DNA from: a virus
DNA: 55,475 bases
Virus record (IMG/VR): IMGVR_UViG_3300045970_000288
Coordinates: 1 to 55,475 of that record
Reading direction: 5' to 3' (one strand)
The position numbers were made by a program, and so were the translations under genes. Of this stretch, positions 1-6,911 are shown one piece after another. The notes under the pieces were generated by a model. That model saw only the letters and a list, made by a program, of their open reading frames with translations. It was not told the DNA's origin and ran no database searches. The stretch's first letter is position 1. Every line of letters begins with the position of its first letter.

Positions 1-35
1 GTTTCGTTAGGCGTTTCCCACCTAAATGGTTTTTT

Positions 36-64
36 ATTTTATTCCAGCTTGACGGTTTTGTCAA
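36..64 (-). promoter_or_regulatory. Sigma-70-like promoter P0
   Basis: On the minus strand TTGACA, 17-bp spacer, TAAAAT. It follows a terminator-like hairpin and points out of the left edge, so it should drive genes beyond the window. The -35 lies in an inverted repeat TTGAC-GGTTTT-GTCAA. Confidence 0.6.
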
Positions 65-71
65 AAATAGA

Positions 72-99
72 ACAAAAACCCGTTTCGGCACGAAAACGG
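72..99 (-). terminator. Terminator-like hairpin
   Basis: Minus strand CCGTTTTCG-TGC-CGAAACGG (one bulged T) followed by GTTTTTG. It sits just upstream of P0, insulating it from readthrough. Confidence 0.5.
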
Positions 100-127
100 T
101 ATATCTACAAAGTTTATAGGTTTTGAC

Positions 128-236
128 AACTGTAAAGTTTTCCGACAATTGGGGGTTTTCTCCCCAATTAACTGTAAAGTTTTCCGACACTTGTATAGTT
201 TTGCCACATACAACTGTAAAGTTTTCCGACACTTGT
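128..236. repeat. Three iterated repeats, 42-bp period
   Basis: The 20-bp core AACTGTAAAGTTTTCCGACA begins at 128, 170 and 212, a period of exactly 42 bp (about four helical turns). An inverted repeat AATTGGGG/CCCCAATT (147-169) lies between copies one and two. The even spacing on one helix face is typical of protein-binding iterons (origin, partition or regulatory), but no function is shown. Confidence 0.75.
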
Positions 237-404
237 TTCTATAGCCCCGAACTATAAGGGTTTTTCCGTTTCGTCAGTTATGGGGTATTCTGCTACATAC
301 CAGTTTAATGGTTTTGTCTATGGTTTTTGTAGATAATCCCGGTGGCTGTCCCTGTTTTTCGGTTTTGCCAAGGCCCGGAGGGGAGAGTGCCCGCGCCCGT
401 CAGC

Positions 405-880
405 CTACATGCCGTCGTCCAGTCGTTCATCGTCGTGCCGTCCACCCATCGCCCACCCGTCTGCCATCCACCCATCCGATCAGATCATACATCGTCTACG
501 TGCCGTCTGCTCGTCTACTGTTCTCCTCCCTGCGTTCAGACATTCTTGTGCATGCCGACATAACGTGACCTACATGCCAACCAGTCATCTGTCTATCAGG
601 GTCTATATATCTAAACGACGCATCATGCCGTCTTGTCGTCTTCTGTTCTCCTTCTATTCTCCTTTTTCCGCAAACGTGACTTTACATGCCACCAGGGCAG
701 CTATGTGCATTTTATATTACGGATAGCGCGTGCCGTCGTGCAATCTTGTATGTGGGGGTGGGAGTATCTACTACTCCTTCTCACCCGCCTGAGAACACTA
801 GGCGTATGCCGACTTGTCATCTTCTATCCTCCTACTCGCCTCCTGGACAGCAGGAAACGCCTTCTGCATGCCGACTTAGC
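405..880. repeat. Degenerate array of CATGCCG-type motifs
   Basis: About ten related motifs (CATGCCGTCG, CGTGCCGTCC, CATGCCGACA, CATGCCGTCT, TATGCCGACT, CATGCCGACT and others) recur every 40-80 bp, several followed on the plus strand by CTTCTGTTCTCCT-like tracts. The same motif recurs singly at gene junctions elsewhere. Copies at 805-814 and 867-876 match the 10-mer best. Confidence 0.55.
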
Positions 881-958
881 AGCTTCTGCCCTTCTCCCGC
901 CAAAAAGGGGAAAAAACCGACCTCCATAAATGCCCCAGGAACGATTTGTTTGCTGCAA

Positions 959-976
959 GGCATACTAGGGTATGCC
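959..976. repeat. Perfect hairpin
   Basis: GGCATAC-CCTA-GTATGCC on the minus strand, 7-bp stem and 4-nt loop, immediately beyond the main terminator at 989-1019. Confidence 0.6.
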
Positions 977-988
977 CTGAAAAAGGCC

Positions 989-1019
989 AAAAAAAGGGCC
1001 AAACCCGAAGGCTTGGCCC
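989..1019 (-). terminator. Rho-independent terminator of the accessory operon
   Basis: Minus strand stem GGGCCAAGCC, loop TTCG, stem GGTTTGGCCC, then seven Ts. A textbook UUCG-capped terminator just after the last gene (stop at 1043). Confidence 0.9.
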
Positions 1020-1020
1020 A

Positions 1021-1036
1021 GTGCAATTAATTGCAA
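1021..1036. repeat. 16-bp palindrome, copy 1
   Basis: GTGCAATTAATTGCAA, 15 of 16 match to the GTGCAATTAATTGCAC family; between the terminator and the stop of the last gene. Confidence 0.8.
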
Positions 1037-1042
1037 ATGCAA

Positions 1043-1297
1043 TTAGTCTATATCTTCCAGGCACTTAGCCAAGTATGCCCTGGCGTTTGCTTCGTTGTCT
1101 ACCTGCCCAAGGAAGGCCAGATCAGCCCTTATCTCATCTTCAAGCACGCAGAGCAGATTGTCGTCGTAGCAGTTGTCAACCACAGTCAGGGCCGTATTGA
1201 GCTTTTCCTTGGGCGAGAGCTTGGTCGAGTTCATAACCATGTGCAGAGTCGCAAGCTCCAGGCCGATGTATTCCTTTGCCGCTGCCAGGGTTTTCAT
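1043..1297 (-). CDS. Small protein, unknown function (84 aa)
   Basis: Begins MKTLAAAKEYIGLE after GGAGG; the ATG overlaps the stop of the gene at 1294-1416 (ATGA), so the two are translationally coupled. Acidic, mostly helical by composition, with two Cys. A longer in-frame GTG start at 1423 exists, but it overlaps the Shine-Dalgarno of the upstream gene and is unlikely. Not recognised. Confidence 0.7.
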   Translation of the reverse strand: MKTLAAAKEYIGLELATLHMVMNSTKLSPKEKLNTALTVVDNCYDDNLLCVLEDEIRADLAFLGQVDNEANARAYLAKCLEDID

Positions 1298-1416
1298 ATC
1301 TTGGTTACCTCCGCGTGCATGCCCGTCCGTTGAATTGCTGCCACCAGTTCCGTTGCCCGCCATGCTGTTGCCGGGCTGAACACTTTTCCCGTTTCCACGA
1401 TCTTGACTGACCACAT
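1294..1416 (-). CDS. Small basic protein, unknown function (40 aa)
   Basis: A short frame starting MWSVKIVETGK behind GGAGGTGACGT-ATG. It ends in an ATGA overlap with the next gene. It follows a GCAA-capped hairpin (1436-1455). Its small size makes function unassignable; the ribosome site and coupling are the support. Confidence 0.6.
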   Translation of the reverse strand: MWSVKIVETGKVFSPATAWRATELVAAIQRTGMHAEVTKI

Positions 1417-1435
1417 ACGTCACCTCCGTAGTTGC

Positions 1436-1455
1436 GGGGGCGGTTGCCCGCCCCC
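1436..1455 (-). promoter_or_regulatory. GNRA-capped intercistronic hairpin
   Basis: GGGGGCGG-GCAA-CCGCCCCC, a perfect 8-bp stem with a GCAA tetraloop and no U-tract, between the stop at 1466 and the ribosome site of the 40-aa gene. More likely an mRNA-stabilising or attenuating element than a terminator. Confidence 0.7.
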
Positions 1456-1465
1456 TGTGTCTCAG

Positions 1466-1981
1466 TTAAGCTGCCACGTCCAGCAGAATCTCGGCCGGGG
1501 GATCGGGGAGCTGGGTCGGAGCCTCGATCACTTCCGGCTCATCCACGATGGCCTTGATCCGCAGGCGGACATTACCGGTGTCCTTGTTCAGGATGTTCTT
1601 GTCCATGCGGCCGCGGATGTCCTTGAAGCTGGTGGCGGAGAGTCCGCAGCGGCAAGCGCGGGGCATGCCCTCTTTCTTGGAGCAGTGATCGGTGATCCAG
1701 GCGAACTGGGCCTGGGCGATGAGGGCGATTTCGAGGGCGGAGAGAGCAGGGGCGTCGTCCTTGGCCCCCTTGTAGGACTCGGCTTTGGCCACGACGGCCC
1801 CGGCGGGCAGGCCCATGAAATCCACGAACCGGCGGTGCAGCTTGTTGATCGTGGTCTGGGCGGCGATGGCGGCCTCGGAGTTGATCCCCCAGGCGAGGAC
1901 CTCTTTCTTGAACTTGCTCAGGTCGGTGGTGGCGAGGGCGGTGGCTGCGGCTTCCGTGGGGTTGAACTTCTTGCTGGACAT
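1466..1981 (-). CDS. Unknown phage protein, promoter-proximal (171 aa)
   Basis: Start MSSKKFNPTEAAATAL after CTACAAGGAGGTACATATC, driven by promoter P1. Its C-terminal half contains KDIRGRMDKNILNKD followed by an acidic, Pro-rich tail; the 144-aa protein at 18576-19010 has KDILAKMDRNLANID plus a similar tail, so the two look like distant paralogues. A strong promoter and consensus ribosome site suggest high expression. Function unknown. Confidence 0.8.
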   Translation of the reverse strand: MSSKKFNPTEAAATALATTDLSKFKKEVLAWGINSEAAIAAQTTINKLHRRFVDFMGLPAGAVVAKAESYKGAKDDAPALSALEIALIAQAQFAWITDHCSKKEGMPRACRCGLSATSFKDIRGRMDKNILNKDTGNVRLRIKAIVDEPEVIEAPTQLPDPPAEILLDVAA

Positions 1982-2069
1982 GATATGTACCTCCTTGTAG
2001 GTGCGCCCCTGAGGGCGTGGGGCCGAAGCCCACAGTGTAACTCGTTGTATTTGTTGAACTTTTTGATTT

Positions 2070-2098
2070 ATTATATATGGTCCTCGGTTAAAACGCAA
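2070..2098 (-). promoter_or_regulatory. Promoter P1
   Basis: TTGCGT-17-TATAAT on the minus strand, preceded by CAAGA-TTTT-TCTTG, an inverted repeat overlapping the -35. Drives the gene at 1466-1981. A leader hairpin GTGGG-CTTCGG-CCCCAC and CTACAAGGAGGTA follow. A 16-bp palindrome lies 55 bp upstream. Confidence 0.85.
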
Positions 2099-2152
2099 GA
2101 AAAATCTTGTGGGTTCGAGAAAAAATGTCGAGAAATCAAGGGCTTGGAGTCT

Positions 2153-2168
2153 GTGCAATTAATTGCAC
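2153..2168. repeat. 16-bp palindrome, copy 2
   Basis: Perfect GTGCAATTAATTGCAC, about 55 bp upstream of the P1 -35. Confidence 0.85.
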
Positions 2169-2243
2169 AAACTTTGGGGTCCTGCTGCGTCACCTTCATC
2201 ACCATGCTTATCAGAATCATAAATCACCATGCCGCCTGGTGAG

Positions 2244-2264
2244 GGGGGAGGGGTTACCTCCCCC
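2244..2264 (-). promoter_or_regulatory. GC-rich hairpin after gene at 2273
   Basis: GGGGGAGG-TAACC-CCTCCCCC on the minus strand without a U-tract, 9 nt beyond the stop. Could be a weak terminator or 3'-end stabiliser. Confidence 0.6.
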
Positions 2265-2272
2265 GTGTGCTG

Positions 2273-2572
2273 TTACAGGTCCAGGACCGCGATTACCGCT
2301 TGCAGGAACTCAGGGCCGGAAACTTCTTTGTCAATTCCGAGGCCGACCATATCTTCCTCGATTACGTGTTCGTACAATTCGTAGACCGGAGGCTCGTTGC
2401 GTACCCAGTTGACCGCCTCTTCCATGATCTCCACTTTCTCGTACCAAGTGAGAACCTCACTCGTCAGGTCAATGGCCAAGGTCTTGATTGCCGTGTTCAG
2501 CTTTTCCTCGATCTCCTCAATCATCTGGTGATACGTCAGAGAGTTCTGGAGTTCCTTTTGTGTCATGCCCAT
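2273..2572 (-). CDS. Unknown acidic phage protein (99 aa)
   Basis: Start MGMTQKELQNSLTYHQ behind CTACAAGGAGGTAACACC. Strongly acidic and helical (MIEEIEEKLNTAIK, YELYEHVIEEDMVG). Transcribed alone from promoter P2, ended by the hairpin at 2244-2264. Not recognised. Confidence 0.75.
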   Translation of the reverse strand: MGMTQKELQNSLTYHQMIEEIEEKLNTAIKTLAIDLTSEVLTWYEKVEIMEEAVNWVRNEPPVYELYEHVIEEDMVGLGIDKEVSGPEFLQAVIAVLDL

Positions 2573-2638
2573 GGTGTTACCTCCTTGTAGTTTGCGGGTT
2601 GTTCCCGCGGGTGGGTGGTTGTTTTGCTTTTTATGTTT

Positions 2639-2667
2639 ATTATAGTATGGCCCGCGAAACCTTGCAA
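2639..2667 (-). promoter_or_regulatory. Promoter P2
   Basis: TTGCAA-17-TATAAT; -35 preceded by CAAGG-CTTTAT-CCTTG. Palindrome copy 3 starts 49 bp upstream, a spacing similar to that at P1. Confidence 0.8.
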
Positions 2668-2715
2668 GGATAAAGCCTTGTTTCGTACCCAGGAAAACAT
2701 GGAGGCTGAGGGCTT

Positions 2716-2731
2716 GTGCAATTAATTGCAC
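2716..2731. repeat. 16-bp palindrome, copy 3
   Basis: Perfect GTGCAATTAATTGCAC upstream of P2. Confidence 0.85.
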
Positions 2732-2836
2732 AAACGTGTTTTCTTGGCGGGCACGCCGGACTGATGCTCCAATGCTTCTGCTGTCCTTCTGTACAGAGAG
2801 AGAAGCAACACCGTCGCCATCATATTACGGATGACG

Positions 2837-2894
2837 CATGCCGACTGGCCACCTTCTGTGCTCCTACTTGAGAACGCAAAACGTCATGCCGACT
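2837..2894 (-). repeat. Two copies of oriented 10-mer CATGCCGACT
   Basis: Exact copies at 2837-2846 and 2885-2894, same orientation. The flanks of the first (minus strand GGAGCACAGAAGGTGGCC before AGTCGGCATG) resemble those of the copy at 805-814, so the repeat extends beyond the 10-mer. Confidence 0.7.
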
Positions 2895-2993
2895 GATAAA
2901 CTCCTAGGCTACATCGGGCAAAAAATGCGGATATCCCATAGAGAGAGAACTTTTCTTATGCAGCGGAACAGGCAGGCGTGAGAGGCACATTTC

Positions 2994-3035
2994 GGGGGTA
3001 AACAGGGGTATCTTGGGGGTAAACAGGGGTATCTT
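2994..3035. repeat. Tandem 21-bp direct repeat, two copies
   Basis: Two adjacent identical 21-bp units beginning GGGGGTAAACAGGGGTATC. Noncoding. Confidence 0.8.
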
Positions 3036-3382
3036 GGAGGCTTGATTCTGGGGTGGGTGGGGGTCTTTTCTTCCTAAAATAGTCCATCTTACGGGGAGGG
3101 TCTGTTCTTTTTGGGTGCAGGCAGACAGGGCGGTATCATACATATCAATAACTTAGGCGGGTTGGAGGACCTTTGGGGGGTGGGCAGGGCTACCCGGTAA
3201 GCGATTTTGGCGTAGGGGTACGGTCTTAGTTGGTACTATCTGAGCTTATAATACGAGTATCTTTCTCTCTCTTTTTATCTCTATGTTTTCTCTTCTCTAT
3301 TATTTCTTTTTCGGCCGCCAATTTTGCATTTCTTGGTGGGGCCGCCGAAATGGGGCGTTTACTTCACAAGGGCAGGCGTTTT

Positions 3383-3398
3383 GTGCAGTTAATTGCAC
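3383..3398. repeat. 16-bp palindrome, copy 4
   Basis: GTGCAGTTAATTGCAC, one mismatch, 58 bp beyond the stop at 3456. Confidence 0.75.
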
Positions 3399-3455
3399 AC
3401 GGCAGGAGGGGAACTGTGTCCTGACTCCTACCGTATGTATTCCCTATCTGGTCTT

Positions 3456-3815
3456 TTATCTTGTCTTTCTTGGCCGCGTCCCGCAGACCAGGCAGTACGG
3501 TAGGAAGCCAGGTCTATGGTTGGCACCCACTCCTATGTGCATCCGGCACAGGTGGTCTTTTATGTGGGTTGCTTTCTTGGCCCCGCATTTCAGGCAGCGG
3601 TCATTGTCTTGTATCTCTAAATGCTCTGTCAGCTTGAGGGATACCGGGGCTAGTATCATGTACGTTTCTGCTAGAATATCTGTTGGTAGTATCCTTGCCT
3701 GAGTATACGCCGAGGCTCCCATGTTGTATGGGTCTTTGGCGTAGCTGTTGAGCAATGCGAATACTTGGTCAATACGAGTCTTGGTGTAGCGTAGTAGCTG
3801 TAGTTCTTCACTCAT
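3456..3815 (-). CDS. Zinc-finger-like small protein (119 aa)
   Basis: Start MSEELQLLRYTKTRID overlaps the upstream stop (ATGA). The C-terminal third has CLKCGAKKATHIKDHLC and CLVCGTRP, i.e. CxxC, His and CxxC ligands for one zinc site. Last gene of a coupled cluster running from 5160. Function unknown. Confidence 0.75.
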   Translation of the reverse strand: MSEELQLLRYTKTRIDQVFALLNSYAKDPYNMGASAYTQARILPTDILAETYMILAPVSLKLTEHLEIQDNDRCLKCGAKKATHIKDHLCRMHIGVGANHRPGFLPYCLVCGTRPRKTR

Positions 3816-4021
3816 AGTTTACACTCCGGGCAACTGTAGAGATGTGCTCTGTCGTACTTGGTTCCACAGGGGCAGATGGTCATGGTCTGTACATAAGATA
3901 CCCGAGGGAGAAAGCACTCCTTCATTGCCTTATGGGTTAGCCCTGTCCTGCATCCTAGACATTCTCCTCTTTCGGCCGCCGCGAGTTCTTCCTCTATGTC
4001 TACTCTGATTACGTTGACCAT
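3812..4021 (-). CDS. Cys-rich small protein (69 aa)
   Basis: Start MVNVIRVDIEEEL behind GAGGAGGAATC. Pairs ECLGC, ICPCG and SCPEC give a zinc-ribbon pattern. Coupled by ATGA to the gene at 3456-3815; overlaps the upstream gene by 13 bp. Confidence 0.75.
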   Translation of the reverse strand: MVNVIRVDIEEELAAAERGECLGCRTGLTHKAMKECFLPRVSYVQTMTICPCGTKYDRAHLYSCPECKL

Positions 4022-4161
4022 GATTCCTCCTCGGGGTGCAGGCAGAAGTAACAGAACTCGCATACCAGATAACCGTGTTTCCCGCCTTCCTGCATTGATT
4101 GCTCAATGTCGAATGTCCCCTCGCACCGACAACAAACAAACTCATCATCATCGTCCAGCAT
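4009..4161 (-). CDS. Tiny zinc-ribbon protein (50 aa)
   Basis: Start MLDDDDEFVCCRC after GGGGAGGTAATC. Two Cys clusters (CCRC and CEFCYFC) in 50 residues, probably a single zinc ribbon. Its ribosome site is inside the 3' end of the membrane-protein gene upstream. Confidence 0.7.
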   Translation of the reverse strand: MLDDDDEFVCCRCEGTFDIEQSMQEGGKHGYLVCEFCYFCLHPEEESWST

Positions 4162-4163
4162 GA

Positions 4164-4304
4164 TTACCTCCCCCCCCACTTGTACGATGCCATCCAGATG
4201 TGCGATATGACCAATGACCCCCATAGTACCACGAGGTCTGTTTCATAGGTCCACGCCACTATGGAAAGAGTCAACCAAAATCCCGAAGCGATTAATCGTC
4301 CCAT
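4164..4304 (-). CDS. Small membrane protein (46 aa)
   Basis: Start MGRLIASGFWLTLSIVAW behind AAGGAGCATAAAC. Two hydrophobic segments (about residues 5-18 and 24-40) and a basic C-terminus. Could act at the inner membrane; no motif. Confidence 0.65.
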   Translation of the reverse strand: MGRLIASGFWLTLSIVAWTYETDLVVLWGSLVISHIWMASYKWGGR

Positions 4305-4306
4305 GT

Positions 4307-4774
4307 TTATGCTCCTTGGGTGAGTTCTGTTTTCAATGCCTGCACTATGTCGCCGCGTCCCATGTCCAGGGTGTAGACTTCCCCTGTTATGGCCCGCACT
4401 TTTCCGTAGCCCGTACAGACGCCGCAATCAGGATCGGTCCAAAGCACAAAGTCACCCTCCCGTATGACTGGCTCTGGGGATGGGAGTTCTCCTTTGGCAT
4501 CGGCCACCACACCCTGTAAAAGTTTCCAGTCAATGTCCCCCATATCTCCGTTGTCTTCCGTAACCAGGAGTACGTGCTCAAGGGCCTCCAGTAGCTCGGG
4601 TGCTTTTGCTATCAGCCGGGCATTGGCAAAGACCTGCTCCCAATCTGCTGCCGTTTTTCCGGGTGCGGGGTGGCAGACGGCTATGAGGGGGCCTTGATTA
4701 CGATTCATGCCCTCTACCTTCTGGTACACGTTATTGCCGTAGCCCTGTGTCCAGGGTCCGCGTGTATGTTTCAT
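4307..4774 (-). CDS. Phage protein with NARLIAKAPELLEAL motif (155 aa)
   Basis: Start MKHTRGPWTQGYGNNV; residues about 55-75 carry the pattern NARLIAKAPELLEALEHVL common in small accessory proteins of many tailed phages (function unknown). The C-terminal half resembles a small beta-barrel (REGDFVLWTDPDCGVC..VRAITGEVYTL). Coupled by ATGA to the gene upstream. Confidence 0.8.
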   Translation of the reverse strand: MKHTRGPWTQGYGNNVYQKVEGMNRNQGPLIAVCHPAPGKTAADWEQVFANARLIAKAPELLEALEHVLLVTEDNGDMGDIDWKLLQGVVADAKGELPSPEPVIREGDFVLWTDPDCGVCTGYGKVRAITGEVYTLDMGRGDIVQALKTELTQGA

Positions 4775-5160
4775 GACGTTGTCTCCGTGATTGGTCCGTT
4801 GTACTTGGTGAGTAACGACCGTCTGATGTGGGCCGCAATCTCTTTTCCTGTTTGCAGGCTGCATCGTGAGTCGTAGCATGACTCTGCTATCTTGGCCGCG
4901 GCTTCGATTCCCGCCTCGTAAGCCTGGCGTTGCCGGTATTGCTCGAACAGATTGGGCTCTGTCGCTTTTCGTGCAATTAATTGCACAGGACATCTGAATC
5001 CGATGAACGACCAGAATATGCTGTTGCCGGGCCAGCCCCATTTGATTATCGGGGGGCCGCTGGGGCTGGGTACATTGCTGATGCAAATGCGGGTAGGATG
5101 GTCGTCGTCCGGGGGGTTTACCGTAAATTCGTCGCCCTCGCGTAATTCCTGGGCAAGCAT
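4771..5160 (-). CDS. Unknown protein with embedded palindrome (129 aa)
   Basis: Start MLAQELREGDEFTVNP behind CACAAGGAGAACACC. Palindrome copy 5 lies in frame and encodes VQLIA near residue 59; the C-terminal part (AYEAGIEAAAKIAESC, EIAAHIRRSLL) is helical and of a type frequent in phage accessory proteins. The palindrome may mark the junction of two once-separate segments. Confidence 0.7.
   Translation of the reverse strand: MLAQELREGDEFTVNPPDDDHPTRICISNVPSPSGPPIIKWGWPGNSIFWSFIGFRCPVQLIARKATEPNLFEQYRQRQAYEAGIEAAAKIAESCYDSRCSLQTGKEIAAHIRRSLLTKYNGPITETTS
4971..4986. repeat. 16-bp palindrome, copy 5 (intragenic)
   Basis: Perfect GTGCAATTAATTGCAC inside the gene at 4771-5160, read as V-Q-L-I-A. 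Confidence 0.85.
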
Positions 5161-5308
5161 GGTGTTCTCCTTGTGCTTGAGAGCGATATAATCGCTTTGT
5201 ACGGGGTTTCTAGGGCTTGGGGTAGATACTGGTATGCTTCTGGGTCTTGAAGGCGGTTACAGGGCGTGTCAGGCGGTCAGTCGTGCTTGACCTGAAACCG
5301 CCCTTTGA

Positions 5309-5318
5309 CATGCCGACT
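5309..5318 (-). repeat. CATGCCGACT motif
   Basis: Exact 10-mer 7 bp beyond the stop codon at 5325; in the 164-bp gap, which also contains GGCGGTT/AACCGCC arms (about 5250-5304) and AGCGAT-TAT-ATCGCT (about 5180-5195). Confidence 0.7.
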
Positions 5319-5324
5319 GATGAA

Positions 5325-5564
5325 CTAGACTGCTGCCCCACAATGTTTGCAACGGCGAGCTTCTTCCGGGATGTACTCAGCGCACTCTTTGCATTTCTTG
5401 CCGGAGATATTGCTCACAAAAAGTGCGCAAGGCAAAGCCACGACGAAAAGCATCCAGCCGAAGAACCACCACGCCACAGCATTACGTCCCTTGCTGTGGG
5501 CTATTGCCGCCGGTATCAGTCCGAGAAACGCCGCGATGAATAGTATCAGTCCCATGTCGTCCAT
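5325..5564 (-). CDS. Membrane protein with C-terminal zinc ribbon (79 aa)
   Basis: Start MDDMGLILFIAAFLGL behind GGGAGGAGAG. Two transmembrane helices (about 4-20 and 28-48), then a cytosolic zinc ribbon CKECAEYIPEEARRCKHCG, a layout seen in many small bacterial and phage membrane proteins of unknown role. Confidence 0.8.
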   Translation of the reverse strand: MDDMGLILFIAAFLGLIPAAIAHSKGRNAVAWWFFGWMLFVVALPCALFVSNISGKKCKECAEYIPEEARRCKHCGAAV

Positions 5565-5664
5565 TTGTTCTCTCCTCCCTTTTTTGTTCTTCCTGTTGGG
5601 CCCAGCTCCCTTGCCACGGAGAGATAGGCAGGTATCGTTTTCCGTTCCAGATTCCAAGTCCCAT
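5482..5664 (-). CDS. Possible overlapping small gene (60 aa)
   Basis: Start MGLGIWNGKRYLPIS in a TAATG overlap with the upstream stop and a GAGGTG ribosome site. It overlaps the membrane-protein gene at 5325-5564 by 83 bp in another frame, so only the first 34 codons are unique. Could instead be untranslated spacer. Confidence 0.4.
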   Translation of the reverse strand: MGLGIWNGKRYLPISPWQGSWAQQEEQKREERTNGRHGTDTIHRGVSRTDTGGNSPQQGT

Positions 5665-5900
5665 TAGTACACCTCTGTACCTTTGGGGGCGGGGTTGTCT
5701 CTCAGGTAGGTGTGCCACCCATCATCGTTTCGCCAGCCAGGGAAAGTCTCGTTGTCGGTGAGTTCCTTGGCAACCTCGAAGCCCGAGAAACCATTGTTCA
5801 TGGCGGAGCGTTGCAAGAGCCGTACCTCGTGGTCGTCCCGTACATGGTAGACCTGCCAGATGCAGCCGTCCGGTGTGTTGCGGATGTTCAGTTGTCTCAT
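5664..5900 (-). CDS. Unknown small protein (78 aa)
   Basis: Start MRQLNIRNTPDGCIWQ behind GAGGAGACC. Compact with several Trp and aromatic residues. No motif recognised. 7 bp downstream of the lipoprotein gene. Confidence 0.7.
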   Translation of the reverse strand: MRQLNIRNTPDGCIWQVYHVRDDHEVRLLQRSAMNNGFSGFEVAKELTDNETFPGWRNDDGWHTYLRDNPAPKGTEVY

Positions 5901-5907
5901 GGTCTCC

Positions 5908-6129
5908 TCACTTTGCGTAAGAGATGCGGCAGTCACCCCACACATAGGTCTGGGTGGTGCCGTTGTCAATGATCTGGTCCGGTGCCCGTGATGTGTCGGC
6001 TAATTGGCAAGCCGTGCTCCCAGGGCCATTGTCGCCGCAGCCCGCGAGAAGCAGACAGATTACCAGCAATACGAATTCGGTCTTTGTGATGCGTAGTGCA
6101 TCAATTAATGCTTCCGCCGGTGTCTTCAT
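5908..6129 (-). CDS. Small lipoprotein (73 aa)
   Basis: Start MKTPAEALIDALRITK behind GAGGAGGGACGAC. A hydrophobic signal segment ends in the lipobox LLAGC (Cys at about residue 31), then a short exported tail with two further Cys. Likely an envelope lipoprotein; small phage lipoproteins sometimes block superinfection, but nothing here proves that. Confidence 0.75.
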   Translation of the reverse strand: MKTPAEALIDALRITKTEFVLLVICLLLAGCGDNGPGSTACQLADTSRAPDQIIDNGTTQTYVWGDCRISYAK

Positions 6130-6328
6130 GTCGTCCCTCCTCGATGTTCTTGCAGGCTTTGAGGTACACGTCACACAGTTCCGTAAGGGCAGGGCCAGTA
6201 GAGAAGCCGAGTTCAGCCAGCTCTTCCAGCATGGCCATGCGGTCGGTGTACCACTTGGTAGTTATCTCCCCCATGAATGTGGCGTCAATAAGGTCGGCCT
6301 CGTGTACCTTGCTTACAGGTTTTTCCAT
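6101..6328 (-). CDS. Unknown helical protein (75 aa)
   Basis: Start MEKPVSKVHEADLIDA behind AGGAGTGTGAC. Helical, no motif. Overlaps the lipoprotein start by 29 bp. Confidence 0.7.
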   Translation of the reverse strand: MEKPVSKVHEADLIDATFMGEITTKWYTDRMAMLEELAELGFSTGPALTELCDVYLKACKNIEEGRHEDTGGSIN

Positions 6329-6329
6329 G

Positions 6330-6593
6330 TCACACTCCTATGTGATACGTCTTGATGTAGTCCGGGTCGTCGATGAGGCGTTGTGCTTCCTCCACCACAT
6401 AGGTCGTGGTGTTCCCGGTAAAGTCCTTTTTTCGTCCGCGCTTGAACAACCCAGTATTGGGGGTCTTCTCAATTACCCCCCAGACGGTCATAATCTGGGC
6501 CTCAGGGCCATTGAGGGCCACAACCCTACCCGTTACCGCCTGGAAGGGCAGCCCGACCCGTGTAACGTAATCTCCGACTCGTAAAGGTCTCAT
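6330..6593 (-). CDS. Unknown small beta-rich protein (87 aa)
   Basis: Start MRPLRVGDYVTRVG in an ATGA overlap with the upstream gene and GGGAGGCACA. The N-terminus (RVGDYVTRVGLPFQAVTGRVVAL) looks like a KOW/SH3-like barrel. Function unknown. Confidence 0.7.
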   Translation of the reverse strand: MRPLRVGDYVTRVGLPFQAVTGRVVALNGPEAQIMTVWGVIEKTPNTGLFKRGRKKDFTGNTTTYVVEEAQRLIDDPDYIKTYHIGV

Positions 6594-6886
6594 TGTGCCT
6601 CCCATTTGAACATCTCGTGAATGACGTTCCAGTCATTGAGGCGCTTGCCGCCAAAGTCTTTGCCGAACAAGGGGCGAGAGAGCCCGCGGTCATAGGCGAA
6701 CATGACTTCCTCTTTAATCTCTGCTTCTGTAGGCTCATACTCCCCCACCCACATTGAAGGGAAGATACCATCCACCCCACGGTCATGGTCCCAAAAAGCA
6801 ATCTGCTCGGATACGGGGTCAAGGATGGCCACAATGCGCTGCCCCTCTGCCGTGTACTGCCTGCGGGTGTTGAACTGAATCTTCAT
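6590..6886 (-). CDS. Unknown protein (98 aa)
   Basis: Start MKIQFNTRRQYTAEG behind CTACAGGAGAGCTACT. Acidic middle (EYEPTEAEIKEEVMFAYD). No family recognised. Confidence 0.7.
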   Translation of the reverse strand: MKIQFNTRRQYTAEGQRIVAILDPVSEQIAFWDHDRGVDGIFPSMWVGEYEPTEAEIKEEVMFAYDRGLSRPLFGKDFGGKRLNDWNVIHEMFKWEAQ

Positions 6887-6911
6887 AGTAGCTCTCCTGT
6901 AGGTTCGGACC

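Larger units (their letters stand above)
1..1042. other. Gene-free left-end region (regulatory/terminal DNA)
   Basis: No open frame here has a ribosome binding site or plausible composition. The region holds a promoter reading out of the window (36-64), a terminator-like hairpin (72-99), three copies of a repeat spaced exactly 42 bp apart (128-236), a degenerate array of CATGCCG-type motifs in pyrimidine-rich DNA (about 405-880), and two hairpins closing the operon to its right (959-1019). It may be a replication, packaging or genome-end region; the sequence alone does not decide. Confidence 0.7.
2732..3455. other. 720-bp gene-poor region
   Basis: No gene is supported. It holds two CATGCCGACT motifs (2837-2846 and 2885-2894), a tandem repeat (2994-3035), a polypyrimidine tract (about 3260-3310) and palindrome copy 4 (3383-3398). 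The minus-strand frame 2904-3143 lacks a ribosome site and is built partly from the tandem repeat. Confidence 0.6.

Noticed and set aside
308-929. Several overlapping plus-strand frames in the left region
   Set aside because: No ribosome sites, strongly biased composition (repeated His-Pro-Ser, Cys-Arg) caused by the CATGCCG repeats and pyrimidine tracts.
1298-1423. GTG-started N-terminal extension of the last gene
   Set aside because: The GTG overlaps the Shine-Dalgarno of the 40-aa frame, and the extension is antisense-like low complexity; the internal ATG has its own GGAGG.
2904-3143. Minus-strand 79-codon frame
   Set aside because: No Shine-Dalgarno site; part of the peptide is the tandem 21-bp repeat read as KIPLFTP twice.
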